From the NCBI GenBank assembly GCA_025928545.1, contig JAICJH010000028.1, positions 1-64,000 on the forward strand: 64,000 bases of DNA, given 5' to 3'. A program made the position numbers and the translations under genes. The notes under the pieces are model-generated. The model saw only the letters and a list, made by a program, of their open reading frames with translations. It ran no database searches and was not told the DNA's origin. The number at the start of each line of letters is the position of its first letter. Position 1 is the first letter of the stretch. The DNA comes from Bryobacteraceae bacterium. Lineage in GTDB: Bacteria; Acidobacteriota; Terriglobia; Bryobacterales; Bryobacteraceae. Of this stretch, positions 8,858 through 17,980 are shown piece by piece.

Positions 8858-9610
8858 ATGACGCCCGCCATCGCCGTACACGACCTGCGCAAAGTATACG
8901 AGGGCAAAGCCGCCGTTGACGGGCTGTCACTGACCGTGCCGCGGGGATCGTTCTTCGGCTTTCTGGGCCCGAACGGTGCGGGAAAATCCACCACGATCCG
9001 GATGCTCACAGGTCTGATTCCACCGACTTCGGGAAGGATCGAGCTCCTTGGACTGCCCATGCCGGCAGAAGAAATCGCTATCAAACAGCGCATCGGGCTG
9101 GTGCCGGACGACTCGCTGTTGTTCGACCGCCTCACCGGTCTCGAATTCCTCGAATTCGTCGGACGCATGTATTCCCTGGAACGGCCCATGGCGCGGCAAC
9201 GCGCGGCTGAGCTGCTGGAATTGTTCGAATTGGCCGATCAGGGCCGCAAAATCATCGCAGAATACTCCAAAGGTATGCGGAAGCGCATCGCCATGGCGGC
9301 GTCCCTGATTCACAAGCCCGAACTCTTTTTGATGGACGAGCCGTTTGAGGGCGTGGACGCGGTGGGCGCACGGCTGATGAAGGACATTCTGCTGGATCAG
9401 GTCCGTAACGGCGCCACCATCTTCCTGACCTCGCACGTTCTCGAAGTCGTGGAGCGGCTCTGCGATCACGCTGCGATCATCAACGACGGCAAGATCGTAG
9501 CGGAAGGCAGCATGGCGGAACTCCGCGGAGGTTCGGATACGCTGGAAGACGTTTTCGTCAGAACCGTGGGGGCCGACCGGGCCTACGAAAAACTGGAATG
9601 GCTGGGTTGA
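8858..9610 (+). CDS. ABC transporter ATP-binding protein
   Basis: 250 residues. Walker A is GPNGAGKST, the signature region is EYSKGMRKRIAMAASL (degenerate LSGGQ), Walker B is LFLMDEPFEGVD and the switch His is in LTSHVLE. The D-loop acidic residue and Q-loop region are in place, so it should hydrolyse ATP. The single-domain ABC-2-type style, with no periplasmic binding protein nearby, points to export or to a role in membrane remodelling. It is followed after 7 bases by a large permease gene, so the two form one transporter. Confidence 0.93.
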   Translation: MTPAIAVHDLRKVYEGKAAVDGLSLTVPRGSFFGFLGPNGAGKSTTIRMLTGLIPPTSGRIELLGLPMPAEEIAIKQRIGLVPDDSLLFDRLTGLEFLEFVGRMYSLERPMARQRAAELLELFELADQGRKIIAEYSKGMRKRIAMAASLIHKPELFLMDEPFEGVDAVGARLMKDILLDQVRNGATIFLTSHVLEVVERLCDHAAIINDGKIVAEGSMAELRGGSDTLEDVFVRTVGADRAYEKLEWLG

Positions 9611-9617
9611 CCATCAA

Positions 9618-11216
9618 ATGATCGGAGCCATCCTCTGGGCTCAGTTGATCAGCATGCGCCCGCGCAAAGGGCGCTCCGTTCGCGGCGGCGCCGTTTTCTC
9701 CGCCATTACGGGGCTGCTCTTCTATGGGATGTTCGGTTTTTTCGGCTGGACGCTGATGTTGTTGTTCTCCAGCCCGGACACCTCCACCTATTTCCTCCCG
9801 TTGCTTTCGGGCCTGCTCCTGGCGATCATGCTCTACTGGCAACTCGCGCCCGTCATCTCGGCCAGCTTCGGGGCCTCCATCGATCTTCGAAAGCTGATGG
9901 CCTATCCCATCCCGCGGCAGAAGCTCTTTCTGGTGGAAGTCCTGCTGCGCACCATGACAAGTCTGGACATGCTGCTCATCCTGGGCGGCATCTCTATAGG
10001 CCTGCTGCGCAATCCGCTGTATGGCTTGAAGACTGCTCCGTTTGTGATCTCGGGTGGTCTGGCCTTCGCTGTCCTGAATATCCTGCTTTCGGCAGGCATC
10101 AAAAACTGGCTGGAGCGCTTCTTCCTGCGCACGCGTTTTAAAGAAGTGTTCTTCCTGATTCTGGTGCTGATCGGTATCACGCCGCAGCTGTTGCTGCTTG
10201 CGAATGTGAAGAAGCCGGCATCCCTCCTGCGGTTCGCACCGTCGCAAACGGTGTGGCCCTGGGGAACCATGGCACACCTGATGCTGCACGAACAGGCGCT
10301 CGTCAGCGCGCTGGCGGCCGGGGCGTGGCTTTGTGCCGCATTCTGGTTCAGCCGCCGCCAGTTCGAGCGCACGCTGCGTTTTGACGGGGCCGCAATCACC
10401 GCGCCGGTACGCGAAGCGACGCCCGACAGTTTCGCCGAGAAGATTTTCCGACTGCCCTCCAGATTTCTCCACGATCCTCTGGCCGCTCTGGTGGAAAAGG
10501 AGCTCCGCACCCTTTCACGTATCGCGCGCTTCCGTATGGCGTACGGGATGTCCTGCTTCTTCGGCGTCCTGATCTTCGCCCCGGCACTTCGGCGCCAACA
10601 TGGGGACGCTCCGTTTCTGCAATTTGCTCTGCCGCTAATGGCTGTATACGGGCTGCTGGTGCTCGGCCAGATCACGTATTGGAATTCCTTCGGCTTTGAT
10701 CGCTCCGCCGCGCAGGGCTACTTTTGCTGGCCGATCCGGTTTCGCGACGCCCTCATCGCCAAGAACCTGACCGTGACGGCGCTCATGATTCCGCAGATTA
10801 CTCTGGTGTCGCTGGTGGCCCGCGCATTCCATATCCCATCGTCGGCGGCGAAAATTCTGGAAACGTTTGCCGTTGCCGGCATCGCCGCGCTCTTCTGGTT
10901 CGCCTTGGGCAACATATTCTCGGTTCGCATGCCGCGCGCCATGGATCCCGACAAGATGAATCAAATGTCGAACAAGCTCCAGGCGCTCACGATATTCGCC
11001 GCGCCGTTTGTACTCTTGCCGGTGGTGCTGGCATATTGGGCGCGCTCCGTCTTCGGCAACGAACTGATCTTCGCCGGGATCCTGCTGATCGCGGCAATTC
11101 TGGGCGCGATCTTCTACGTGGTGGGGCTGGATTCCGCCGTTAACTCGGCGATTGAGCGAAGAGAAGCCATGTTGCTGGAACTCTCCCGCTCGGACGGGCC
11201 AATTTCGATCAGCTGA
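9618..11216 (+). CDS. ABC-2 type transporter permease
   Basis: 532 residues with about 10-12 hydrophobic stretches (for example AITGLLFYGMFGFFGWTLMLLF, LLLILGGISIGLL, FGVLIFAPALR, AGIAALFWFALGNIF, ELIFAGILLIAAILGAIFYVVG). It has no signal peptide or enzyme motif. It lies 7 bases after the ATPase gene, as expected for the membrane partner. The length is about twice a simple ABC-2 permease, so the transmembrane unit may be internally doubled and act without a second subunit. Substrate is unknown. Its stop is only 5 bases from the convergent oxidoreductase stop. Confidence 0.85.
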   Translation: MIGAILWAQLISMRPRKGRSVRGGAVFSAITGLLFYGMFGFFGWTLMLLFSSPDTSTYFLPLLSGLLLAIMLYWQLAPVISASFGASIDLRKLMAYPIPRQKLFLVEVLLRTMTSLDMLLILGGISIGLLRNPLYGLKTAPFVISGGLAFAVLNILLSAGIKNWLERFFLRTRFKEVFFLILVLIGITPQLLLLANVKKPASLLRFAPSQTVWPWGTMAHLMLHEQALVSALAAGAWLCAAFWFSRRQFERTLRFDGAAITAPVREATPDSFAEKIFRLPSRFLHDPLAALVEKELRTLSRIARFRMAYGMSCFFGVLIFAPALRRQHGDAPFLQFALPLMAVYGLLVLGQITYWNSFGFDRSAAQGYFCWPIRFRDALIAKNLTVTALMIPQITLVSLVARAFHIPSSAAKILETFAVAGIAALFWFALGNIFSVRMPRAMDPDKMNQMSNKLQALTIFAAPFVLLPVVLAYWARSVFGNELIFAGILLIAAILGAIFYVVGLDSAVNSAIERREAMLLELSRSDGPISIS

Positions 11217-11221
11217 TCTGC

Positions 11222-12532
11222 TTACGCAATTTGCGGCACAACGAAGGGCGCGCGATATTGCCGCCGGAACATGGCATTCGCTTCCTTGTCGTTCTTCACC
11301 GAGTAGGTGGCGGCGTCAAAATCCAGCGTCCGGCCCACGCGGTAGGAAATGTTCGCCAGATGCACGAGCGTCGTCGAAATCGCGCCTTCTTCGATCTCCG
11401 CCGTCAATTCCCCGCGACTGCGGCTACGAACGGCAGTGATGAAGTTGGCGAAATGGTCGCCAGGCGCCTGACGAGATGGTCCGGGCTGCTGGTCCTTCCC
11501 GATCACGGAATTATAACGGTCATACCCGTCGATTGCGAGATACCCGTTTGACCCGTAAAAAATATTGCCGACGGTGTTGCTCTTGACGCTCTTATCGAAG
11601 TTCTGAATGTCCGCTTCGTGGTGCGTCATCCAATGCCGCACTTCAAACGTCGCCATCTTTTTCGGCTTGCCTGCCTCTTCGAACTCGTACGCGACCGTCA
11701 GCGTGTTGGGGGTTTCCTGATCGTCGTCGAACATGAAGTGGCCGCCGATGGCCGAGATCTTCGTCGGGTATTTCACCCCAAGCCCCCAGCGCAGAATGTC
11801 GACTTCGTGGATGCCCTGATTTCCCAGATCGCCGTTACCGTATGCCCACTGCCAGTGCCAGTTGTAATGGAAGCGGTTGGCAGTGAAAGGCTTCATGGGC
11901 GCCGGACCCACCCACAGATCGTAATCCACGCCGGCCGGGACGGGCTCTTCCTTCGCCTTGCCAATCGTGTTGCGCCACTTGTAGCAGAGTCCGCGCGCCA
12001 TATACAGGTCGCCGATCACGCCCTCGCGCATTTTTTGTACCGCCTCAATGAGCGCCAGATCGGAACGGCTCTGACTGCCCTGCTGGACGATCCTGTTGTA
12101 CTTACGCGCGGCGGCCACAATCTGCTTCGCCTCGAACATATTGTGCGAGCAGGGCTTTTCGACGTAAACATCTTTGCCTGCCTGCATCGCCCAGATCGAT
12201 TGCAACGTGTGCTGATGATTCGGGGTGGCGATGGAAATCGCGTCAATCGATTTGTCTTCGAGCAGTTTGCGAAGATCTTTGTAGCCGACCGGCGTCTTGC
12301 CGGTTTTCGTTTCCACCGATTTCGTCGCTGCCGCCAGAACCGTCTCATCGACGTCGCAAAGTGCGACCAGTTCGACGTTCTGCATTTTGGTGAACGCGTC
12401 GATGTGAGATTTTCCCCGGCCCCGCAGGCCGACTGAGGCAACCCGGATCGTATCGTTCGGACTGGCTGCTTTCACCGCGGAAGCGGACGCCGCGGCAACC
12501 GCAGCATTGACGACAAATGTTCTTCTGTCCAT
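11222..12532 (-). CDS. Gfo/Idh/MocA family oxidoreductase, exported
   Basis: 436 residues beginning MDRRTFVVNAAVAAASASAVKAA, a Tat-type leader (RRTFV). The Rossmann fold follows: IRVASVGLRGRGKSH, then ALCDVDE, ATPNHQHT and the catalytic-type EKPCSHN. The C-terminal half has GNQGIHEVDILRWGLG, typical of the Gfo/Idh/MocA family, and a bipartite fold that usually binds a sugar or inositol. The cofactor is normally NAD(P), bound before Tat export. Related exported copies are abundant in Acidobacteria and Planctomycetes. The substrate cannot be read from the sequence. Confidence 0.9.
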   Translation of the reverse strand: MDRRTFVVNAAVAAASASAVKAASPNDTIRVASVGLRGRGKSHIDAFTKMQNVELVALCDVDETVLAAATKSVETKTGKTPVGYKDLRKLLEDKSIDAISIATPNHQHTLQSIWAMQAGKDVYVEKPCSHNMFEAKQIVAAARKYNRIVQQGSQSRSDLALIEAVQKMREGVIGDLYMARGLCYKWRNTIGKAKEEPVPAGVDYDLWVGPAPMKPFTANRFHYNWHWQWAYGNGDLGNQGIHEVDILRWGLGVKYPTKISAIGGHFMFDDDQETPNTLTVAYEFEEAGKPKKMATFEVRHWMTHHEADIQNFDKSVKSNTVGNIFYGSNGYLAIDGYDRYNSVIGKDQQPGPSRQAPGDHFANFITAVRSRSRGELTAEIEEGAISTTLVHLANISYRVGRTLDFDAATYSVKNDKEANAMFRRQYRAPFVVPQIA

Positions 12533-12569
12533 GGCAGCCTTATTATATACGCCAAATGGACTTACGGAA

Positions 12570-13040
12570 TTACTTGTTCGTGCGTTTTGCCTGAAGCCTT
12601 TCCAGTCTTTGCTTCATGCGCGACTGGCGCTCATCGAGTTTCTGCCGCTGCTCATTCGTCAGCCCCGCATAGACCTGAGCCTGTGCCTGGCCTCGAATCG
12701 CCAAAACCTCGCCCTGCAGTTCGCCCTGTGTCTTCGACAGCGCGGCAATCTTCGCGGCGTCGCCCGCTTTCACCGCGGCATTCAACGCCTCACGATTCTG
12801 GCGCAGTTTGTCGACAGTCGGCTGCGCGCTCAGACGAGCCTGTTCCCGTATCGTCTTGTCTTTCGCCTTCTGTTCCGGCGTTAATCCAAGCCCTTTCGCG
12901 TTATTGCGCTTCATTTGCGCCAGGCGCTGCGCGAGCATCTGCTGCCGCGGTCCGGCGCCCATTCGACCGGGCGCCTGCGCCCATACCAAACTTGCAGCCA
13001 GGAACAAAACCATGGAACCGACAATCAATCGGAACTTCAT
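12570..13040 (-). CDS. Exported Spy/CpxP-like LTXXQ-type protein
   Basis: 156 residues from ATG at 13040 (MKFRLIVGSMVLFLAASLVWAQ is the signal peptide). The mature part is all-helical and basic, with LGLTPEQKAKDKTIREQAR and GLTNEQRQKLDERQSRMKQR, two copies of the L-T-x-x-Q motif that defines the Spy/CpxP group. E. coli Spy is a periplasmic ATP-independent chaperone and CpxP a stress regulator, so a periplasmic folding or metal-stress role is plausible. It is 36 bases upstream, in the minus direction, of the transsulfuration gene end; I see no clear operon link. Confidence 0.8.
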   Translation of the reverse strand: MKFRLIVGSMVLFLAASLVWAQAPGRMGAGPRQQMLAQRLAQMKRNNAKGLGLTPEQKAKDKTIREQARLSAQPTVDKLRQNREALNAAVKAGDAAKIAALSKTQGELQGEVLAIRGQAQAQVYAGLTNEQRQKLDERQSRMKQRLERLQAKRTNK

Positions 13041-13076
13041 GTGAATAACCTCTGTTTTGATGAACACAGCCCGCGG

Positions 13077-14309
13077 TTAAACGTTGCGCAAAGCCTGGTC
13101 CAGATCGGAAATAATATCTTCCACCGCCTCAATTCCCACCGAAAGCCGGACGAGATTATCGTGAATTCCCAGCCGCGCCCTGTGCTTCGGCGCGATATCG
13201 CGGTGCGACGCCATTGCCGGATAAAGCATCATGCTGTGAACGTCACCCAGCGATGTCGCCGGGACCACCAGCCGTAATGCATTCATAATCCGGAAGATCC
13301 GGGCACGATCCGCGCCCTTGATCTCAAAACTGACCATGCCGCCGAACAGCCCTTCGGCAAAAAGCCGCTGGATATTCGCGGCATTCGGGTGCTTCGGATC
13401 GGCAGGGAAGTAAACGCGTTCCACCGCCTCCTGCCGCCCCAGCCACTCCGCGACCTTGACCGCATTGGCGCACTGCCGCTCCATCCGCAATGGGAAGGTC
13501 TTGATCCCGCGCATTGCGAGGTAACACTCGAACGGGCCGAGGGTAAAACCCACGGTCCTCGCCAGGGCGCGCAGAAGATCCAGATTCGCGCCGTCGGCCA
13601 CCACGATCCCGCCCAGTGTGTCGCCATGCCCTGAAAGATACTTCGTGAGACTGTGCACCACAAACGACGCACCGTGCTCGAAAGGCCGGATAATCAGCGG
13701 GGTGGCGAAGGTATTATCCACAATCAACGGAGCATCGGCTTTGTGGCACAACTCGCCGATGCGGTCCAGCGCGGGCACCGCGAGCAGCGGATTCGATATC
13801 GTCTCCATCAGTACCGCGCCGGGCCGGTGCGTTTCCATCGCAGCCTTTACGGCGGCATCGTCGCAGAAATCCAGGAACACTGTTTCAATGCCCGCCGGTT
13901 CGAAAACTTTTGCCAGCATTCCAAGCGTTGCGCCGTAGAGTTGATTGGCCGCGAGAATCACGCGCCGCCGGTCCATCAGCGCCGTGCTCAGGGCCATGTG
14001 AATCGCAGCCATGCCCGTCGCGCATGCCAGTGCGCCCGGCTTGTTCAGTGAATTGGCGGAAGGTCCGCACTCGAGCGCGGTCACCAATTCTTCGAGTGCG
14101 TCGCTCGTGGGATTCCCGTAACGCCCGTAACTCTGTCCCGGCATCTCGTTTCCGAAGACGCGGTCCAGATCCTGCATGTCGTTGTAAAAATAACTGGACG
14201 CGGTATGGATCGGGATCGTCACCGGCACCCAGGCCGGCGAGTTTCCCTCGGGCCGTTTCCTGTCGCCCGCGTGTACCGCGACGGAATGCGGGCTTACTTT
14301 CTTTTCCAT
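13077..14309 (-). CDS. Cys/Met metabolism PLP-dependent enzyme (transsulfuration family)
   Basis: 410 residues. The pyridoxal-phosphate lysine is in HSLTKYLSGHGDTLGG, the family Tyr/Gly stretch is QSYGRYGNPTSDALEEL, and the cofactor-binding SLG/PS loops follow (VVPATSLGDVHSMM). This family includes cystathionine gamma-synthase, cystathionine gamma-lyase, O-acetylhomoserine sulfhydrylase and methionine gamma-lyase, and I cannot choose among them. It overlaps the 3' end of cysS by 16 bases, so cysteinyl-tRNA formation and sulfur amino-acid metabolism are encoded together, perhaps so both follow sulfur supply. Confidence 0.88.
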   Translation of the reverse strand: MEKKVSPHSVAVHAGDRKRPEGNSPAWVPVTIPIHTASSYFYNDMQDLDRVFGNEMPGQSYGRYGNPTSDALEELVTALECGPSANSLNKPGALACATGMAAIHMALSTALMDRRRVILAANQLYGATLGMLAKVFEPAGIETVFLDFCDDAAVKAAMETHRPGAVLMETISNPLLAVPALDRIGELCHKADAPLIVDNTFATPLIIRPFEHGASFVVHSLTKYLSGHGDTLGGIVVADGANLDLLRALARTVGFTLGPFECYLAMRGIKTFPLRMERQCANAVKVAEWLGRQEAVERVYFPADPKHPNAANIQRLFAEGLFGGMVSFEIKGADRARIFRIMNALRLVVPATSLGDVHSMMLYPAMASHRDIAPKHRARLGIHDNLVRLSVGIEAVEDIISDLDQALRNV

Positions 14310-15697
14310 CTCACTCCATCCTTCGTGTCTTCGATGATGACGCCCGCCTCCAGCAACTGCGCGCGAATCTCATCCGAGCGGGTGAAATTCCGCGCCTTCT
14401 TTGCCGACGTGCGTTCGGCAATCAGCTTCTCAATATTCGCCTCCGACATTCCATCCGTGGATAGTGATGGCGTCAGCACCTCGAATACCGAGTCAAACTG
14501 GTTGAGCAGTGCATTCGCGCCGGCCAGATTGCCGGCCAGGAAGTCTCCGCCGTCGAGCGCCGTATTCGCATCGCGAAGGTACTCAAATACGAACGCCAGC
14601 GCTTCGGCCGTGTTCAGGTCGTCGTCCATCGCGGCGCGAAAACCAGCCAACGCGCGAGTCGCGTGTTCTTCTATCTTCGGATTCACGCCTTCGGGCAAAT
14701 GCTTCGCGCTATCCAACCGGAACTTGAAATTTCGCAGCCGTTCGATCGCGGTCCTGGCCGAATTCAGCCCGTCGAACGTAAAATTCAATGCCTTGCGGTA
14801 AGGCACAGAGGCGAGCAGATACCGCACGGCCTCCGGCGTAATGCCGCGCGCGAAGATATCCCGCAGGGTATAAAAATTTCCCAGCGACTTCGACATCTTC
14901 TGCCCTTCCACCAGCAGAAATTCCGAATGCACCCAGAAGCGCGAAAACTGCTTGCCGGTGAGCGCTTCAGCCTGCGCAATCTCATTCTCGTGATGGGGGA
15001 AAATCAAATCGATGCCGCCGGCGTGCAGGTCGAGCGTCGCGCCCAAATACTGAATCGCCATCACCGAGCATTCGATGTGCCAGCCAGGCCGGCCGTGTCC
15101 CGCCTCCGTATCCCACGCGGGCTCACCCGGCTTGGCGGCCTTCCACAACGCGAAATCGCGCGCGTTGTCTTTATCGTAGTTATCCACATCGACGCGCGCC
15201 CCTGCCTGCATACCGCTGAAATCGTTGTGCGAGAGTTTGCCGTAGTCTTTGAATTTCGCAATCCGAAAATAGACGGATCCGTCGCTTTTGTATGTGAAGC
15301 CGCCTTCTTCGAGCTTGTGGATCGCATCGGCCATCTCTTTGATGTGCTCGGTCGCGCGCACCAGGCGCTCGGGCTGCTCCAGCCGCAGAGTGGCGCAGTC
15401 GTCGAGAAACGCCTTCGTATAAATGGCGGTGTAATCGTCGAGCGTCTTGTTCTGCGCGACCGCGTTGCGGATGATCTTATCGTCCACGTCGGTAATGTTC
15501 ATGACGTGATCGAGCTGAAATCCGGAAGCCCGCAGCCACCGCCGCAGAAGATCGTAAAAAACGAAGGTTCGGAAATTGCCGATGTGGGCAAAATCGTAAA
15601 CCGTGGGTCCGCAGGTGTACATCCGGACGGTGTTGTCGGTGAGGGGTGCGAAGGGTTGCACCTCCTGAGTCAGCGTGTTATAGAGACGCAGGGCCAT
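14294..15697 (-). CDS. cysS: Cysteinyl-tRNA synthetase
   Basis: 467 residues, standard for bacterial CysS, a class I enzyme that charges tRNA-Cys. The HIGH box is TYDFAHIGNFRTF-like (MYTCGPTVYDFAHIGN), the KMSKS box is EGQKMSKSLGNF, and the zinc ligands are represented by Cys29 in MYTCG, ECSVMAIQYLG and HHENEIAQ. The C-terminal DALR-type region (SARTAIERL, LIAERTSAKKARNF) is complete. It ends at 14294, overlapping the next gene's ATG at 14309, so the two are cotranscribed. A small membrane protein gene and actP lie upstream on the same strand. Confidence 0.96.
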   Translation of the reverse strand: MALRLYNTLTQEVQPFAPLTDNTVRMYTCGPTVYDFAHIGNFRTFVFYDLLRRWLRASGFQLDHVMNITDVDDKIIRNAVAQNKTLDDYTAIYTKAFLDDCATLRLEQPERLVRATEHIKEMADAIHKLEEGGFTYKSDGSVYFRIAKFKDYGKLSHNDFSGMQAGARVDVDNYDKDNARDFALWKAAKPGEPAWDTEAGHGRPGWHIECSVMAIQYLGATLDLHAGGIDLIFPHHENEIAQAEALTGKQFSRFWVHSEFLLVEGQKMSKSLGNFYTLRDIFARGITPEAVRYLLASVPYRKALNFTFDGLNSARTAIERLRNFKFRLDSAKHLPEGVNPKIEEHATRALAGFRAAMDDDLNTAEALAFVFEYLRDANTALDGGDFLAGNLAGANALLNQFDSVFEVLTPSLSTDGMSEANIEKLIAERTSAKKARNFTRSDEIRAQLLEAGVIIEDTKDGVRWKRK

Positions 15698-15752
15698 AGT
15701 AGTTAATTGGAGCCGTTCGGAAAGCTTTATGTTAGCAGCGGGAGAAAACGAT

Positions 15753-15977
15753 TTAACGCGCCGGATTACGGCGCATTTGCATGAAGCCGCGACAGGCTAT
15801 GACGAGGAAAGATGTCCCGATGATGATGTTGAACAAAGGGAAGTCACCGTCGTGACGGCCACTGATGCTGAGGAACCCCGGCATCCAGATGTCACGCGCC
15901 ACTGCAAGGAGCCAGAGTGAGCCCGCCATCAGGTTGAGCCACGGCGTGATTTTCGCGGATCTGGAAGACTCTCCCAT
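15753..15977 (-). CDS. Small two-helix membrane protein of unknown function
   Basis: 74 residues from ATG at 15977, with a second possible start at MAGSLWLL. Two hydrophobic stretches are seen (LMAGSLWLLAVA and FNIIIGTSFLVIACRGF), with a short Gly/Asp-rich turn between. It lies 45 bases downstream of actP and 55 bases upstream of cysS on the same strand. Whether it belongs to the acetate transporter is inference. I recognise no family. Confidence 0.6.
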   Translation of the reverse strand: MGESSRSAKITPWLNLMAGSLWLLAVARDIWMPGFLSISGRHDGDFPLFNIIIGTSFLVIACRGFMQMRRNPAR

Positions 15978-16021
15978 ATCTCTTCCAGCGTAACAAATCC
16001 GGGGCGAAGCAAATCGTCGGT

Positions 16022-17617
16022 CTAATGGGCCGCTGCCTTTTCCGACCCCAGCCCCGTATTCGCCCGAACTTCAAGCTCCGTAAACTTCGCTTCGGAATTA
16101 TCGTCCACCCGGCTCATCATCGTGCCAATAAACGCGCCGACAAATCCCAGCGGAATGCTGACAATACCGGGATTTTCCAGCGGAAATAACGGCTTCATCT
16201 GAATCAGATGCCGCGCTGCCGCCGCCACCGCCGGACCGTCCACTCCCATAATGCTCGGGCTCACCATAATCAGCGCCAGCGACCCGATCAGTCCCGTCGC
16301 CAGCCCCCAAACCGCGCCCTCGGTTGTGAATCGCTTCCAGAAAATGGAAAGCAGAATCACCGGCAGATTTGCCGACGCCGCCACGGCAAACGCCAGTCCA
16401 ACCAGAAACGCCACGTTGAAAGTCGGTCCTAAAACAATCGCGATCGTGATCGCCACCGCCCCAACCACGAATGCCGTAATCCGGGCCACCAGCACAGTCT
16501 TCCCGGGATTCTGTGCCCTGCCGTGATGAATCACGTTCTCATAAACATCGTGCGCAAACGATGTGGATGCGCTGATCGTCAGTCCGGCCACCACTGCCAG
16601 AATGGTGGCAAACGCAATCGATGAAATAAAAGCGAAGAACATATCGCCGCCAAGATATTTCGCCAGCAGCGGTGCACTCATGTTCACGCCGCCGTTTTTC
16701 GTAATGTAGGCTTTGCCCACAATCGTCGCAGCGCCGAAGCCGAGAAACGTCGTCATGATGTAGAACGTTCCGATGATTCCCATAGCCCACACAACGCTGA
16801 CCCGCGCCGTTTTCGCATCAGGCACCGTATAAAACCTGACCAGGATATGTGGCAGTCCGGCGGTCCCCAGAATCAACGCGAGACCGAGCGAAATCAAATC
16901 CAGCGCTCCATAAGGCGGTTTATATCGCAGGCCCGGCGTGAGGAAGTTGACCACCTTGCCGCCGTCCTTCACATGCGCCACCGCATCGAAGAATTCGCTG
17001 AAGCTGAAATTGAAATGCGCCAGCACCAGAATGCTGAGCAGGAAAGTTCCAGCCATCAGCAAAACGGCCTTCACAATCTGCACCCATGTAGTGGCCAACA
17101 TCCCGCCGAAAACCACGTAAGCCACCATCAGGATTCCCACAATGGTGACCGCCCAGTTGTAAGTAATCCCCGAGCCTTTCAACAGCAGCGCGACCAGCGT
17201 TCCGGCGCCCACCATTTGGGCAATCATGTAGAACGTGCTGACGGTGAGCGTGCTGATCGCGGCCATCGCCCGCACCGGGCGCGGCGATAACCGGTATGCC
17301 AGTACATCGGCCATCGTGTACTTGCCGGTGTTCCGGAGCGGCTCCGCCACAATCAGCAACACGGTCAGGTACGCCACCAGAAAGCCCACGGAATACATGA
17401 ATCCGTCGTAACCCTGAAACGCGATAATCCCGGCGATCCCCAGGAACGATGCGGCGCTCATGTAATCTCCGGCCACCGCGATACCGTTCTGCCAACCGGT
17501 AATCTTTCGCCCCGCCGCAAAGAACGCGCTCGCTCCGGATGATTGCCGCGCAGCCCACAGCGTGATCCCCAGCGTCAGCGCGACAAACGCCAGAAACATG
17601 ACCAACGGCGCCGACAT
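16022..17617 (-). CDS. actP: Cation/acetate symporter, sodium:solute symporter family
   Basis: 531 residues with 13 or so membrane segments and the sodium:solute symporter core: [12 protein letters not shown], a conserved [24 protein letters not shown]-type loops and [20 protein letters not shown]. The pairing with an upstream DUF485 gene (yjcH) is specific to acetate permease ActP, which takes up acetate with cations in E. coli. The yjcH stop is directly followed by the actP ATG (TAA ATG), so translation is coupled. A small membrane protein and cysS lie downstream. Confidence 0.92.
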   Translation of the reverse strand: MSAPLVMFLAFVALTLGITLWAARQSSGASAFFAAGRKITGWQNGIAVAGDYMSAASFLGIAGIIAFQGYDGFMYSVGFLVAYLTVLLIVAEPLRNTGKYTMADVLAYRLSPRPVRAMAAISTLTVSTFYMIAQMVGAGTLVALLLKGSGITYNWAVTIVGILMVAYVVFGGMLATTWVQIVKAVLLMAGTFLLSILVLAHFNFSFSEFFDAVAHVKDGGKVVNFLTPGLRYKPPYGALDLISLGLALILGTAGLPHILVRFYTVPDAKTARVSVVWAMGIIGTFYIMTTFLGFGAATIVGKAYITKNGGVNMSAPLLAKYLGGDMFFAFISSIAFATILAVVAGLTISASTSFAHDVYENVIHHGRAQNPGKTVLVARITAFVVGAVAITIAIVLGPTFNVAFLVGLAFAVAASANLPVILLSIFWKRFTTEGAVWGLATGLIGSLALIMVSPSIMGVDGPAVAAAARHLIQMKPLFPLENPGIVSIPLGFVGAFIGTMMSRVDDNSEAKFTELEVRANTGLGSEKAAAH

Positions 17618-17947
17618 TTATTTCCGCTCCATGTTCTTTAGCAGCTTCTTTGCCATGCCATCGAACCGGCTGGCGGCGCGCATATAGAGTCCCGCGACGA
17701 TCCATGCCATGAAAAACTGCGACAGTGCGAAGAGATAAGCCACGTTCAGCGGGCCGATCACTTCCCGCTTCATCAGCTCCGGCGCGTAGCCTACCAGCAC
17801 AGGCAGCGCGAAGTAATAGACCATGAAAAACAGTGTGGCGGGAACAATGAACCGCGCTTTCGCCGCCATCAGATCTTTGAAAGCGTCAGTATGGGCGATG
17901 CGGTCCCAGTCGGTGTTACCCGACTGTAACGGAGTCTTGATTGTCAT
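17618..17947 (-). CDS. yjcH: DUF485 family membrane protein (YjcH)
   Basis: 109 residues with two membrane helices (ARFIVPATLFFMVYYFALPVLVGYAPELM and NVAYLFALSQFFMAWIVAGLYMRAASRF). Such proteins are encoded just before actP in many bacteria and are thought to assist the symporter, although the mechanism is unclear. Its TAA is immediately followed by the actP ATG. The call rests on length, the two-helix layout and this context. Confidence 0.88.
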   Translation of the reverse strand: MTIKTPLQSGNTDWDRIAHTDAFKDLMAAKARFIVPATLFFMVYYFALPVLVGYAPELMKREVIGPLNVAYLFALSQFFMAWIVAGLYMRAASRFDGMAKKLLKNMERK

Positions 17948-17980
17948 AGGAAGGGTGCGTAGAGTAAAGCTATTCTACAG

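Noticed and set aside
8464-9189. A 241-residue reading of the small membrane protein
   Set aside because: The first 126 residues are antisense to the ABC ATPase and have no leader, helix or family pattern; the ATG at 8811 gives a normal four-helix protein.
9558-10472. A 304-residue frame antisense to the ABC permease
   Set aside because: Low-complexity Gln/Arg composition and full overlap with a clear membrane protein.
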